Origin: an uncultured SAR116 cluster alpha proteobacterium
Lineage (GTDB): Bacteria > Pseudomonadota > Alphaproteobacteria > Puniceispirillales > Marisalimonadaceae
Length of the DNA stretch: 48,120 bases
Direction: 5' to 3'
NCBI GenBank assembly: GCA_902542765.1
Contig: CACBVW010000009.1
Span: 1 to 48,120 of the forward strand
In this document: positions 31,148 to 41,146 of the stretch, one piece after another
Layout: every line of letters begins with the position of its first letter
Position numbering within the stretch: position 1 is the stretch's first letter
Made by a program: the position numbers and the translations under genes
The notes under the pieces: generated by a model
Seen by the model: only the letters and a program-made list of their open reading frames with translations
Database searches by the model: none
Told to the model about the DNA's origin: nothing

Positions 31148-32404
31148 TTATAAATTCTGATCAAACCAATTACCTAATCTTCCAAAATATTTTAATATTC
31201 CTCCTTCCATTTTTTGTAAGTTGAAATTTTTTTCTTTTTCTAAACCTTTAATAAGTAAACCTGTTAAACAAGCAAATGAGGGTGTTTGAGCAATTTCTGG
31301 CAAGTCAGTTAAACCAATAGGCCTTCCAATTCTTACGTTAGATCTAAAGTAATTCTTGGCAAACTCTAGTATATTGCCAAGGTTTGCTCCACCACCACAT
31401 AAAATAACCTTATTAATATAATTCGTATTAAGTTTTAAACGGCTTAATCGTTCGTGAACAAGTTCAAATATTTCTTCAACTCTAGGTTTTATTATTGCGG
31501 TTACCATGGCTTTAGGTATCTTTTGTGTAATTAGATCGCCTTGATCAGATATAACTGGAATATCAAGATTTATATATTCATCAGTTTCATGAGAAAGAGT
31601 AGATCCATGTAAAATTTTTACTTTTTCTGCATCCTCTGATTTTGTCCCTAAGCCTTTAACTATATCACTAGTAATGTGCAAACCACCAACTGGTATACAG
31701 TCTGAAAAAATTATTTTATTATTTAAAAATACTCCAACACTTGTTATGTTTGCTCCAAGATCTATTATCACAGCTCCATTGTTTTTTTCATCCTCTAGTA
31801 AAGTTGATGCACCTGATGCGTCAGGATTTATAAAGAATTTTTCAACAGATAAGTGGCATAAATTTATTGCACTAGACAGATTTTTAATTACCGATTTTTG
31901 ACCGTAAATAAAGTTCATTTCGGTAGTAAGGGTGTCTGTAAATATTCCAATGGGGTTGTCTACAATAGTACCATTATCAAGATAGTATTTAATTACGGAT
32001 GAAGATAATATTTGGAAGTTATCAATTAAATATTTGTTTTTTAATTTAATTATTTTTGATATATCTTTTTTTTCAACTCTCCCATTTTCTATTTTTAATT
32101 TACTTCTAAAAATTTTTGTAATTGGTCTTCCACCTGAAATATTGCAAATTACTTTACTTATATTAAATCCTGCCATTGATTCAGCACCCTCAACAGCTCT
32201 AGCAATTGAATTTGCAATTTCTTTCATGTCAGTTACTTGACCATTTGAAATTCCTAGAGAAGCATGTTGTCCAAAACCAAGAGCCTTTACCTGAATATTA
32301 TTATTGCTAACAGGGGTTCCAATCAAACATGATACTTTACTATTACCAATGTCTAACACACTTAATATGTTTTTAGATTTATTAATACTATTCATAACCG
32401 TCAT
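31148..32404 (-). CDS. ftsA: Cell division protein FtsA
   Basis: FtsA is the actin-like protein that tethers FtsZ to the inner membrane. The 418-residue protein has the actin-fold phosphate 1 loop LSVLDIGNSKVSCLIG, the adenosine-side loop AVIIDLGANITSVGVF, and KVILCGGGANLGNILEFA. The SHS2 (1c) domain lies at about 90-165, and a C-terminal amphipathic membrane-targeting tail ends in KYFGRLGNWFDQNL. It starts at ATG 32402-32404, whose A-T-G-A overlaps the ftsQ stop. An ATG four codons in is an alternative. The gene order ftsQ-ftsA-ftsZ is intact. Confidence 0.97.
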   Translation of the reverse strand: MTVMNSINKSKNILSVLDIGNSKVSCLIGTPVSNNNIQVKALGFGQHASLGISNGQVTDMKEIANSIARAVEGAESMAGFNISKVICNISGGRPITKIFRSKLKIENGRVEKKDISKIIKLKNKYLIDNFQILSSSVIKYYLDNGTIVDNPIGIFTDTLTTEMNFIYGQKSVIKNLSSAINLCHLSVEKFFINPDASGASTLLEDEKNNGAVIIDLGANITSVGVFLNNKIIFSDCIPVGGLHITSDIVKGLGTKSEDAEKVKILHGSTLSHETDEYINLDIPVISDQGDLITQKIPKAMVTAIIKPRVEEIFELVHERLSRLKLNTNYINKVILCGGGANLGNILEFAKNYFRSNVRIGRPIGLTDLPEIAQTPSFACLTGLLIKGLEKEKNFNLQKMEGGILKYFGRLGNWFDQNL

Positions 32405-33228
32405 GAATTTTTCTTTTTATAAATTAGATTTTTATCTATATTGATTTTACCAAGAATTTGATTTGAGTTTCTAAGGTCTAATTCTGTAAGGTCAAGATTT
32501 AATATGTTAAACTTTTTATCAAGGTACAAAACTTTTTCCCATGCCTTTTCCACACTGTCGCTTGGTAATCTAATTGTAAGACCTTGGTTAAAATGTACGT
32601 CCCATCTTCTTTCACTTACATATGTGAGAGACCAGATATTTTTAAAAAAATCTTTATTAATACCTAATATATTCAAAATTGAGTGAGCATTTTTATGTGC
32701 ATTTTGTCCAATGACGATGGGTAGATAATTTTTGAATTCCTCTAAATTCTTTTCATATATTACATCACCATATTTAGTGATTAAACTATTCCTATATCTA
32801 TTTTGCCATATAGCAACTGGTTTCTTTTCAGTTAATAATATTCTAATAGTGTTAGGATAAATTATTTTTATAGTAGCTTTTTTTATCCAAGTATTATTTT
32901 TAATTTCTTCATAAATATTTTTAATATTTACGTTAAAAATATTTATATCGTCGTAGGCATTGATAATTTTAATAATATCATTTTTATCAAGGTGTTTTAC
33001 ACCTGATATTTCAATATTTTTAATTATGAAACCAGTATTTATTAAAATTGTATTTAAAAAATTAAACTTTGTTTCAGTGAAGGAGTTGTTTGTTTTAGTT
33101 AAAAAATAAAAACTTGTAAGAAATAAAAATAGAGTTAGGAAAAATATTTTTTTATAAACATTTTCTAAAATAGATCTCTTTTTCTTATAGTTTATAAAGT
33201 TAGTTTTGAAGATATTTGATATTAGCAT
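32401..33228 (-). CDS. ftsQ: Cell division protein FtsQ
   Basis: FtsQ is the bitopic division protein that bridges early and late divisome parts. The 275 residues have a basic cytoplasmic N-terminus, one membrane helix (IFFLTLFLFLTSFYFL, about residues 28-44), and a periplasmic POTRA domain (NIEISGVKHLDKNDIIKIINAYDDINIFNVN, then IKNNTWIKKATIKIIYPNTIRILLTEKKPVAIWQ). A C-terminal beta domain follows (YVSERRWDVHFNQGLTIRLPSDSVEKAWEKVLYL). The position between ddl and ftsA supports the call. The 5' end overlaps ddl by 7 bases and the 3' end overlaps ftsA by 4, so the three are translationally coupled. Confidence 0.93.
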   Translation of the reverse strand: MLISNIFKTNFINYKKKRSILENVYKKIFFLTLFLFLTSFYFLTKTNNSFTETKFNFLNTILINTGFIIKNIEISGVKHLDKNDIIKIINAYDDINIFNVNIKNIYEEIKNNTWIKKATIKIIYPNTIRILLTEKKPVAIWQNRYRNSLITKYGDVIYEKNLEEFKNYLPIVIGQNAHKNAHSILNILGINKDFFKNIWSLTYVSERRWDVHFNQGLTIRLPSDSVEKAWEKVLYLDKKFNILNLDLTELDLRNSNQILGKINIDKNLIYKKKNS

Positions 33229-34154
33229 TCGTAGCTAGCCTCCTCTAAGAGGATCTTTATCATATCATTTATATTAATACCGCAATAAGCAGCTTGTTCT
33301 GGACTTAACGATGTTTGAGTCATTCCAGGTTGAGTGTTAAGTTCAAGCATATACAATGTTTCATTATTTTCATCGTATCTAAAATCAGCACGTGAAATTC
33401 CTCTACAGCCAATAATCTGATGTGCTTTTAAAGCCCATGAGAGTGCTTTTTTATAAATAACCTTTGGTATGTCTGCAGGAATTTTGTGACTGGAGCCGTT
33501 TTTATCATATTTTGCTTTATAATTATAGAATTCTTTGTTGTTTGTAGTTGTGATTTCTGTAACACATAAAGGATTTTCTTTTAGAACAGTAACAGTTAAT
33601 TCTTTAGAACCCACAAATGTTTCTGCCATTAATTGTTCATTATTTAATTCGTTGAAATAAGGAATTTTGTTTCCTTTCTTAATTATATTAACTCCGACTG
33701 AGCTCCCTCCTTTTATTGGCTTAACTACAAAAGTATTATCATAATCGACTTCTAAATATTTCCCGTTATCTTTTATTTGCAATGATTTTGGAAAGTAAAT
33801 TGGATCGTTAGAAAACATAGTTGCTTCGGTTATAATTCTTTTAAAATTAATCTTATTCATTGCAATAGACGAGGTAGCAACACCAGAATGTGTATATGGT
33901 ATCTTTAGTAGGTTCAAAAAGCCTTGTATTGAACCATCTTCTCCATAATCTCCGTGCAACGCATTAAAACATATGTCAGCATTAATTTTAGCTAAACTAG
34001 AAAGATCGTTTTCTGCTATATCAACTTCAGTAATTTTGCATCCAATTTGTTTTATCGCCTTTGCACATTCTATTGCAGTATTTAGTGAAACTTCTCTTTC
34101 AAAGCCATTTCCACCTTTCAACAATAAAACATGTAAGTTTTTGTAGGTTTTCAT
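33222..34154 (-). CDS. ddl: D-alanine--D-alanine ligase Ddl
   Basis: Ddl makes the D-Ala-D-Ala dipeptide that MurF adds to the muropeptide. The 310-residue ATP-grasp enzyme shows LHVLLLKGGNGFEREVSLNTA with the substrate-region Glu, FNALHGDYGEDGSIQGFLNLLKIPYTHSG, FVVKPIKGGSSVGV (ATP-grasp), and CRGISRADFRYDENNETLYMLELNTQPGMTQTSLSPEQA with metal-binding Asp, Glu and Asn. The length is normal for the short DdlB form. It overlaps murB by 4 bases and ftsQ by 7, as in most dcw clusters. Confidence 0.97.
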   Translation of the reverse strand: MKTYKNLHVLLLKGGNGFEREVSLNTAIECAKAIKQIGCKITEVDIAENDLSSLAKINADICFNALHGDYGEDGSIQGFLNLLKIPYTHSGVATSSIAMNKINFKRIITEATMFSNDPIYFPKSLQIKDNGKYLEVDYDNTFVVKPIKGGSSVGVNIIKKGNKIPYFNELNNEQLMAETFVGSKELTVTVLKENPLCVTEITTTNNKEFYNYKAKYDKNGSSHKIPADIPKVIYKKALSWALKAHQIIGCRGISRADFRYDENNETLYMLELNTQPGMTQTSLSPEQAAYCGININDMIKILLEEASYEC

Positions 34155-35044
34155 CTATTACCTACTCTTTCTATTTCCCACTTAAGTTTAATACCAGTAT
34201 TTTCAAAAACTTTTTGTTTTACATTTTGTCCTAATTCTTCAATTTGATGGGCATTTGCGTTTTTAATATTAACAATAAAGTTACAATGTTTTTCCGATAT
34301 CATTGCATCTCCATTTTTCCACCCTCTACATCCAGCTTGATCAATTAGTTTCCAAGCTTTTTTTCCTAGTGGATTTTTAAAAGTGCTTCCTCCTGTCTTA
34401 ACTCCAATTGGTTGTGCACTTTTTCTCGAATGAATAATTTTTTTCATTTTATCTTGTACGTTTTTTTTAGTATCAGCAGACGTTCTGAAACGAGCAGACA
34501 AGAATACCCACTCATCTTTAAGCCCAATTTTTCTATACTTCATTTCTAAATCTTTGTTAGAAAATATTTTATATTCCCCATTATGATTTATGGCTTTCAC
34601 ATCTATTAAAACATCTTTAAATTCAGAGCCAAAAGCCCCTGAGTTCATTTTAATTCCACCACCAATTGTACCAGGAATTCCAATCAAAAACTCAAGTCCA
34701 GTTCTACAATGATCTCTTGCAAAGCGAGCTACTTCAGCATCAAAGGCACCACAATTAGCTGTTATTATGCCGTCTTTATCAATATTAATTTTATTAAGCT
34801 TACTGGTTATTAGTGTAACACCATCAATGCCATTATCCCTTATCAACAGATTAGATCCAGCACCTATAGTGAAAACTTTACAATCACTTGGTTTTACTTT
34901 TAAAAATTTCTCTAAAGATTTTTCATCTTCTGGAATATAAAGAATTTCTGCGTTACCACCTACACCAAACCAAGTATATTTTGCTAGTTTTCGTTTAGCA
35001 TATATGTTGTCAAAAAAATTATCTTTAAATGTGTCTATCTTCAT
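34151..35044 (-). CDS. murB: UDP-N-acetylenolpyruvoylglucosamine reductase MurB
   Basis: MurB reduces the enolpyruvyl group to make UDP-MurNAc, using NADPH and FAD. The 297-residue protein is of the type I-like compact form: KYTWFGVGGNAEILYIPEDEKSL, FTIGAGSNLLIRDNGIDGVTLI (FAD-binding), EFLIGIPGTIGGGIKMNSGAFGSEF, KMKKIIHSRKSAQPIGVKTGGSTFKNP with the catalytic Ser in GGSTFKNP, and DQAGCRGWKNGDAMISEKHCNFIVN. It overlaps murC by 20 bases at its start and ddl by 4 at its end. MurA, the preceding enzyme, is not in the window. Confidence 0.97.
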   Translation of the reverse strand: MKIDTFKDNFFDNIYAKRKLAKYTWFGVGGNAEILYIPEDEKSLEKFLKVKPSDCKVFTIGAGSNLLIRDNGIDGVTLITSKLNKINIDKDGIITANCGAFDAEVARFARDHCRTGLEFLIGIPGTIGGGIKMNSGAFGSEFKDVLIDVKAINHNGEYKIFSNKDLEMKYRKIGLKDEWVFLSARFRTSADTKKNVQDKMKKIIHSRKSAQPIGVKTGGSTFKNPLGKKAWKLIDQAGCRGWKNGDAMISEKHCNFIVNIKNANAHQIEELGQNVKQKVFENTGIKLKWEIERVGNR

Positions 35045-36440
35045 TTTTTAATTTTTCTTCTAAATTATTAGCAATTTTTGTTATGGACCCAGCTCCAAGG
35101 CAAATTATTAAATCGTGAGGTTTTATGATATTTAATAATTTTTTTGGTAAAAGATTTTGATCCTCTAAGTACAAAACATTTTTATGTCCATACTTGGTTA
35201 ATCCTTTTTCTAAGCTACTACTATCGAAATTTTTTATTGGGCTTTCCCCCGCTGCGTAAACATCGAGGAGTAAAACAGTGTCAGCATTGTTAAATGAGCT
35301 ACAGAACTCATTAAATAAGTCTCTAAGTCTGCTATATCGATGAGGCTGGAAAATAGCTATTATTTTGTTTTCAGGCGTTAATAATCTAGCGGCAGATAAT
35401 GCTGAATTTATTTCAACAGGATGATGGCCATAATCATCTATAATTGTTGTTTTTTTATAATTCCCAACCTTTTGAAATCTTCTATGTACACCAGTAAAAT
35501 TTTTTAATGTATTTTTAATTTTCGTAAGTGGAATTTTTAATTCTATTCCTGTTGCAATTGTTGCTAATGCATTTTGAACATTATGCATTCCAATCATAGA
35601 AAATTCTATTTCATGAATACTTTCTTCATATTCTTTCTTATTTCTAATATTTAAAGAAAATTTCATTTTATCATTTTCATAAGTTATATTAGATGCTCTT
35701 ATATCTGCATTAGCCGCTATTCCATAAGTTATAACTTTTTTATTTTCTAACTTTGATATCAACTTTTGTGTTCGATGATTATCAATGCATAGACAAACAA
35801 AACCATAAAATGGTATCGAAGAAACAAAGTTGTAAAATGCGTTTTCTAAATTATCTTCGTTTTTATGATAATCTAAATGTTCCAAATCAATATTAGTAAT
35901 AATTGCAGCTGTTGGATTTAATTTTGAAAAACTACCGTCACTTTCATCTGCTTCTACAACCATCCATTCGCCATTGCCAAGTCGTGCGTTACTTTTCAGT
36001 GAAGAAATAATACCTCCATTTATAATGGTTGGGTCCATTCCATTTTCTTCAACCATTTTCGCTATTAAGGAGGTTGTTGTAGTTTTCCCATGAGTTCCTG
36101 CTATAGCAATTGACTGCTTCAAACGCATCAGCTCACCCAACATTTCGGATCTATGCACAATTGGGAGAAACATCTTTTTTGCTGCAATATATTCTTCATT
36201 TGTTTCAGAAATTGCAGTTGAAATGACTATTATTTTAGCATTATTTACATTTGTTTTTTTTTGTCCAATATAGATTTTAATGCCTAGCTTTTCCAGTCTA
36301 TTGGTGTTATTGCTTTCATTTATGTCACTTCCTTGAATATAATATCCAGATTGATGTAAAATCTCTGCGATTCCGCTCATGCCAATTCCACCAATACCAA
36401 TGAAGTGAATAATTCCAAGATTTTCAGGACTTTTTAACAT
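35025..36440 (-). CDS. murC: UDP-N-acetylmuramate--L-alanine ligase MurC
   Basis: MurC adds L-alanine to UDP-MurNAc. The 471 residues contain the N-terminal UDP-binding loop FIGIGGIGMSGIAEILHQSG, the ATP P-loop AIAGTHGKTTTTSLIAKMVE, the central VEADESDGSFSKLNPTAAIITNIDLEHLDYH, GVHRRFQKVG, DDYGHHPVEINSALSAAR and FQPHRYSRLRDLF. All are standard for the Mur ligase family, and the THGKTTT loop plus GIGGIGMSG favour MurC over its paralogues. It overlaps murG by 17 bases upstream and murB by 20 downstream. Confidence 0.98.
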   Translation of the reverse strand: MLKSPENLGIIHFIGIGGIGMSGIAEILHQSGYYIQGSDINESNNTNRLEKLGIKIYIGQKKTNVNNAKIIVISTAISETNEEYIAAKKMFLPIVHRSEMLGELMRLKQSIAIAGTHGKTTTTSLIAKMVEENGMDPTIINGGIISSLKSNARLGNGEWMVVEADESDGSFSKLNPTAAIITNIDLEHLDYHKNEDNLENAFYNFVSSIPFYGFVCLCIDNHRTQKLISKLENKKVITYGIAANADIRASNITYENDKMKFSLNIRNKKEYEESIHEIEFSMIGMHNVQNALATIATGIELKIPLTKIKNTLKNFTGVHRRFQKVGNYKKTTIIDDYGHHPVEINSALSAARLLTPENKIIAIFQPHRYSRLRDLFNEFCSSFNNADTVLLLDVYAAGESPIKNFDSSSLEKGLTKYGHKNVLYLEDQNLLPKKLLNIIKPHDLIICLGAGSITKIANNLEEKLKNEDRHI

Positions 36441-37611
36441 AAAATTTTATTTCCTTATTTGAGTCTTTTGTCATTTCTAGAATTAAATCGGACAAAGTGT
36501 CTGAAGGTGTTTTTCCTTTTCTCAAATTTGATAATTTATTAGATAAATCTTTTAGTTTTTTTCTTATGGAAATAAGTTTTTTTTGATTTTTGAAAATATC
36601 TTTTATCAAATTTTGTAAATCGTTTTCACTATTTTTAATTTGATCAAAAATCCATCCACAATTATTTATTTCAAAAAACTTTGCATTTTCATGTTGATGA
36701 TTTTCAAATGAGTTTGGTAAAGGAACAAAAATTGCAGGCTTACAAGAAGCTAGTATTTCAGCGACTGATGATCCTCCTGCACGAGTTATGATTAAGTCTG
36801 AAAGTTCAAACTTTTTGTAAATATTTTGAAAAAAGGTCGAGACCTCTGCTTCAATTTTGTTTGTCTTATAATTATTTCTTACATTTTCTAAATCTTCTAT
36901 TCTTACCTGCTGTATAATCTTTATATTCCTTCTAATTTCTTTTGGAAGTGAGCACATTATAGAAGTTAATTCTTTAGAAAAATAGGAAGCACCAAGACTT
37001 CCGCCATAGATTAAAATAGTGAAAGATTTCTTTGAAGTTAGTTGATTAATATTATTATTACCAATTTCTTCAAACTCTTTTCTAACAGGGTTACCAGTAA
37101 AAATAATATTTTTAACATTTTCAATTTTTTTTGTTTTTACAAATGATAAAGCTAATTTATTTGTAATTTTACTAAGTAATTTGTTACCTCTTCCAATTAT
37201 TGCATTTTGTTCATGTATTATTGATGGAATTGAAAAGAATTTAGCTGCCAACATTGGTGCTACCGTAGGATAACCTCCAAAACCAATGGCTATATCCGGT
37301 TTTTGAACTAACAAAATTGATAATGATTTTACTAATGATAATAAAAGCTGGAATAATGCAATTATTTTATTTATTATTTTTTTATTACTAGGGCTTGTGA
37401 CTTTATTACTAAAAATCTTATAATTTAGTCTCGTTTTTACAAAAAAATTTTCGTAATATCTACGTCCTCTTTCATCAGTAAAAATAAGAAAACTACATTT
37501 TTTCATTTTAGTAATTAGAGATAATGACGGATATATATGGCCTCCTGTTCCACCAGCAACAAACATTAGAACTTTTTTTCTTTTGTAATTTTTTAAATCA
37601 TTATCTGTCAT
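36424..37611 (-). CDS. murG: MurG: UDP-GlcNAc transferase to lipid I
   Basis: MurG transfers GlcNAc to lipid I, making lipid II at the inner face of the membrane. The 395-residue GT-B glycosyltransferase shows VLMFVAGGTGGHIYPSLSL (G-loop 1), IGFGGYPTVAPMLAAKFF, IIHEQNAIIGRGNKLLSK, and FTGNPVRKEFEEIG. The second half has TILIYGGSLGASYFSKELT (G-loop 2), LIITRAGGSSVAEILA and FVPLPNSFENHQHENAKFFE. It is slightly longer than average because of lysine-rich loops. It overlaps ftsW by 11 bases at its start and murC by 17 at its end. Confidence 0.97.
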   Translation of the reverse strand: MTDNDLKNYKRKKVLMFVAGGTGGHIYPSLSLITKMKKCSFLIFTDERGRRYYENFFVKTRLNYKIFSNKVTSPSNKKIINKIIALFQLLLSLVKSLSILLVQKPDIAIGFGGYPTVAPMLAAKFFSIPSIIHEQNAIIGRGNKLLSKITNKLALSFVKTKKIENVKNIIFTGNPVRKEFEEIGNNNINQLTSKKSFTILIYGGSLGASYFSKELTSIMCSLPKEIRRNIKIIQQVRIEDLENVRNNYKTNKIEAEVSTFFQNIYKKFELSDLIITRAGGSSVAEILASCKPAIFVPLPNSFENHQHENAKFFEINNCGWIFDQIKNSENDLQNLIKDIFKNQKKLISIRKKLKDLSNKLSNLRKGKTPSDTLSDLILEMTKDSNKEIKFYVKKS

Positions 37612-38731
37612 AGATTTCTTTTCTGAGTGGATCCAGGGGTTTACTTCTTTTAGTTAATGATAAAATTATTCCTGCTGTTATGGCAGAGGCTAACAAGGAT
37701 GAGCCACCATACGATAAAAATGGTAAAGTCATTCCTTTTGTTGGTATAAGGTCTGTATTACTAGCCATGTGGATCAACGATTGAAAACCTAATTGGAAAG
37801 CAAGACCTCCTAATGCTAAAATAAAAAACAGATTGTTGTTCTGCATTGTATAGTAAAATGATCTTATGATTATTAGAGCATATATCATAATTATAACACT
37901 GCATATTAAAGCACCATATTCTTCGGCAGCCACAGCAAATACAAAATCTGAGTGTGCGTCTGGTAAAGATTTTTTATAAAATCCCTCGCCTGGACCTTTG
38001 CCCCAAAAACCTCCAGACTCAAATGACTGTAAAGATTTAGATACCTGATATGTTTTCCCTTCAAGAAAATTATCTATTCTTATTTTAACATGATCAAAAT
38101 ATTGATATGAAAAAATCATAAATATAGGGAAAGCCGTAATTAGGCATATAATAATAATTAATGGTATTCCTGTAATAAATAATTGGAAACCCCATGTAAA
38201 CATCATTACAATAGTCATTCCCAAGTCAGGCTGTAACAATAATAATGATGAAATTAGAACTATTGATGCAATCGACCATATCCAACCAGGAAACTCAGTT
38301 TTTTGAACCCATAAAGATAACAGCCAAGCGTTAAAAACTACATATAATGGTTTTCCTATTTCACTTGGTTGAAAACTTAAAACACCAATGAAAATCCATC
38401 TCTGTGCTCCTTTTATTTTCTCTCCGTCTAATAAAATAACAAAAAGGAGTAACGTTGTAATAATAATACCTAAAATGCATATTATTTTTGTTTGTTTTTC
38501 ACTTAATATTGAAAAGAAAATTATTATTGGAATACTCAAAGCGCCATATAGGATGTGTCTGATCGTAAAATGATGTGAAGGAATATTTAAACTTTCTGCA
38601 AGATGTTGGCTTGATGCCATTACTAAAAATATTCCAAACATCATTAATATAAAAAATGAAGTCAATAAATATCTATCTATTGTCCACCACCAAAGTGCAA
38701 GGTTAGATCTGTCTGAACGAGTAAAGTTCAT
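37601..38731 (-). CDS. ftsW: Peptidoglycan glycosyltransferase FtsW (SEDS)
   Basis: FtsW is the SEDS-family polymerase that builds septal glycan with FtsI. The 376-residue protein has about ten hydrophobic segments, the first at LTSFFILMMFGIFLVMASS. It carries the SEDS landmarks SFQPSEIGKP, LQPDLGMTIVMMFTW, QSFESGGFWGKGPGEGF, LPDAHSDFVFAVAAEEYGALIC with the conserved Asp, and the C-terminal TDLIPTKGMTLPFLSYGGSSLL. The position between murD and murG distinguishes it from RodA. It overlaps murD by 4 bases and murG by 11. Confidence 0.97.
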   Translation of the reverse strand: MNFTRSDRSNLALWWWTIDRYLLTSFFILMMFGIFLVMASSQHLAESLNIPSHHFTIRHILYGALSIPIIIFFSILSEKQTKIICILGIIITTLLLFVILLDGEKIKGAQRWIFIGVLSFQPSEIGKPLYVVFNAWLLSLWVQKTEFPGWIWSIASIVLISSLLLLQPDLGMTIVMMFTWGFQLFITGIPLIIIICLITAFPIFMIFSYQYFDHVKIRIDNFLEGKTYQVSKSLQSFESGGFWGKGPGEGFYKKSLPDAHSDFVFAVAAEEYGALICSVIIMIYALIIIRSFYYTMQNNNLFFILALGGLAFQLGFQSLIHMASNTDLIPTKGMTLPFLSYGGSSLLASAITAGIILSLTKRSKPLDPLRKEIYDR

Positions 38732-40053
38732 TTTATTAAACCTTCATTAAGTTGTTGATTAACTATTTCTTTAAATTTATTTCCTCTATCCTCAAAGTTC
38801 ATATATTGATCAAAACTAGCGGCAGATGGAGATAATAAAATCACATAGTTTTCTAAATTTGAAATTGCAGCTTTTTTAAAAGCAAGTTTTGTTGCTTTTT
38901 CCAATGATGCACAATTATGTATTTGTAAATCTTTTTTATATTTTAAAATTTCTTTACTAAAGAAGTCAGTTGATTTTCCGATTAAAAAAACTTCTTTTAC
39001 TTTATCTAAAAAATTTTTAGCCTCACCAATACCATCCGATTTAGGTTGACCTCCTGCAATCCAAAAAACATTTTCAAAAGATTTTAGAGCAGCGGCAGTA
39101 GATTCTCCATTAGTAGATTTACTATCATTTATAATTCTAATTTTATCTGAAGTATATAATGGTTCCATTCTGTGGGGTAACCCTTTGAAATTATTTACTG
39201 CTAAGCGAATTTTTTCAGTCTTTATATTAAGATGTTTTGCTATTGATACAGCTATAGAGCTGTTAGACGCATTATGAGCTCCTTGTAGGTAGTCATTATC
39301 ATTAACATAGTTGTAAGCTTCAATTTTATTAATTTTAATTATATTTATAGATTTAAAATTTTTCTCAGTTACTGTTTCATTTAGAAGTTTGTTGTCAGCG
39401 TCATAAATAAATGTTCCGTTTTCTTTTATAAAATTTATGATTTTGAGTTTAGAAAATTTATAATTTTTAAAAGTTTCGTGGTAATCTAAATGATCTTTAG
39501 TAATATTTGTTATTGTAGCTAGATCAAGGCTTAACTTTTTTGCTCCATCTAATTGATAACTAGATAATTCTAGAATTATAATACCATTTTTCCCGGGGTC
39601 TTTAATTTCACATGCAGGAAAGCCATAGTTTCCTCCAATAACACATTTAATTTTATTATATTTTAATATATGAAATAATAGCGCAACTGTTGTTGATTTT
39701 CCATTAGTACCAGTTATTCCAATTATTTTAGCTTCTGGTTTAGTTTGAAAAAATAAATCAATTTCATTTATAATTTTAATTTTATTTTTTATTGCAAGTT
39801 CAATCGCCAGATGTTTATTTTTTGCATTAATAGGTATGCCTGGACTTACAACTAATACAGCTAAGTTCTCCCATGGCCAATGTTTGTAATTTTTCCAATG
39901 ATTATCTTTAATAAAATTAGGCTTGTCTTTTTTGTCATCAAAGATGAATATATTTGCTTTTGAACTTACTAGAATTCTAGCAGCAGCCATACCCGATAAT
40001 CCAGCTCCTAAAATTCCAACATTTTTATTTTCATAACGACTAATACTTATCAA
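38728..40053 (-). CDS. murD: UDP-N-acetylmuramoylalanine--D-glutamate ligase MurD
   Basis: MurD adds D-glutamate to UDP-MurNAc-L-Ala. The 441 residues show a Rossmann-like N-terminal domain (VGILGAGLSGMAAARILVSSK), the P-loop IGITGTNGKSTTVALLFHIL, the LELSSYQLDGAKKLSLDLATITNITKDHLDYHETFKNY segment, LPHRMEPLYTSDKIRIINDSKSTNGESTAAALKSF and VILLSPSAASFDQYMNFEDRGNKF at the end. All typical MurD residues for ATP and substrate are visible. It is 4 bases after mraY and overlaps ftsW by 4. Confidence 0.97.
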   Translation of the reverse strand: MISISRYENKNVGILGAGLSGMAAARILVSSKANIFIFDDKKDKPNFIKDNHWKNYKHWPWENLAVLVVSPGIPINAKNKHLAIELAIKNKIKIINEIDLFFQTKPEAKIIGITGTNGKSTTVALLFHILKYNKIKCVIGGNYGFPACEIKDPGKNGIIILELSSYQLDGAKKLSLDLATITNITKDHLDYHETFKNYKFSKLKIINFIKENGTFIYDADNKLLNETVTEKNFKSINIIKINKIEAYNYVNDNDYLQGAHNASNSSIAVSIAKHLNIKTEKIRLAVNNFKGLPHRMEPLYTSDKIRIINDSKSTNGESTAAALKSFENVFWIAGGQPKSDGIGEAKNFLDKVKEVFLIGKSTDFFSKEILKYKKDLQIHNCASLEKATKLAFKKAAISNLENYVILLSPSAASFDQYMNFEDRGNKFKEIVNQQLNEGLIK

Positions 40054-40057
40054 TTTA

Positions 40058-41146
40058 TCACCTTAGTTTAAGTGAAGAAATGCCGATTAAAGCCAAAATT
40101 ACAGCAATAATCCAAAACCTTATTACTATTGTAGATTCCGCCCATCCTTTTTGTTCGAAATGATGGTGTAATGGAGCCATTCTAAAAATTCTTTTACCTG
40201 TAAGTTTAAAAGACAAAATTTGAACAATTACAGATACTGTCTCTAATACAAATAGACCTCCAATTATAATTAATACCAACTCATGTCTTGATGCTGAAGC
40301 AGTTACACCAATTACACCACCTAGGGATAATGAACCAGTATCGCCCATAAAAACCATCGCAGGAGGCGCATTAAACCATAAGAAACCTAATCCTGATCCT
40401 ATAATTGCACCTAATAAAACTGTAATTTCACCAACACCTGGAACATAGTTCAATTGTAAATAATTGGAGAAATTAATATTTCCTACTACGTATGCTATTA
40501 CTGCAAATGATCCTGCAGCGATCATTACCGGCACTATTGCTAACCCATCCAACCCATCAGTCAAATTTACAGCGTTGGATGAACCCACAATGACCAAGAT
40601 TGTAAATGGGATGTAAAAAATTCCTAAATATAAGATACTATCTTTAAAAAAAGGAATTGATAATGTGTTTTTTAAACTTTCTGAAGTGCTTTCTGAAATC
40701 ATCCAAGCTGCAAAAAAAGCTATAAAAAGTTGGGGAATAATTTTTTGATAGCTTTTTAAACCACTGCTATTCATCCTTGATACTTTTAACCAATCATCTA
40801 TAAGACCAATTGCACCAAAAAGTATCGCTACTAACAGTACAATCCATATATATAGATTATCCAACCTAGCCCACAAAATTGTTGAAATAGAAAATGCTAA
40901 TAATATCAATAAACCTCCCATAGTAGGTGTGCCAGCTTTGAAAAGGATATGACTTTTTGGACCGTCAGTTCGAATTGGTTGCCCTTTTTTTTGGGTTTTT
41001 TTCAGAAGAAATATAATTCTTGGACCAAAAATAAAGCTTATTAGTAATGCTGTTAAGAGAGCACCAATTGTTCTGAAGGAAATATAGTTAAACAAATTAA
41101 ACGGTTGAAAGAAGTCAGTATAATTTAATAAAAGATCAGGCAGCAT
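40058..41146 (-). CDS. mraY: Phospho-N-acetylmuramoyl-pentapeptide transferase MraY
   Basis: MraY moves the MurNAc-pentapeptide phosphate onto undecaprenyl phosphate, giving lipid I. From the ATG at 41144-41146 the protein is 362 residues, the normal length, with about ten membrane segments. Motifs visible are [44 protein letters not shown] with the metal-binding Asp pair, [13 protein letters not shown] with the catalytic Asp, and [15 protein letters not shown] (HHH). I reject the open frame extending to 41206, because family members start at [16 protein letters not shown]-like sequence. The start overlaps the murF end by 11 bases. Confidence 0.97.
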   Translation of the reverse strand: MLPDLLLNYTDFFQPFNLFNYISFRTIGALLTALLISFIFGPRIIFLLKKTQKKGQPIRTDGPKSHILFKAGTPTMGGLLILLAFSISTILWARLDNLYIWIVLLVAILFGAIGLIDDWLKVSRMNSSGLKSYQKIIPQLFIAFFAAWMISESTSESLKNTLSIPFFKDSILYLGIFYIPFTILVIVGSSNAVNLTDGLDGLAIVPVMIAAGSFAVIAYVVGNINFSNYLQLNYVPGVGEITVLLGAIIGSGLGFLWFNAPPAMVFMGDTGSLSLGGVIGVTASASRHELVLIIIGGLFVLETVSVIVQILSFKLTGKRIFRMAPLHHHFEQKGWAESTIVIRFWIIAVILALIGISSLKLR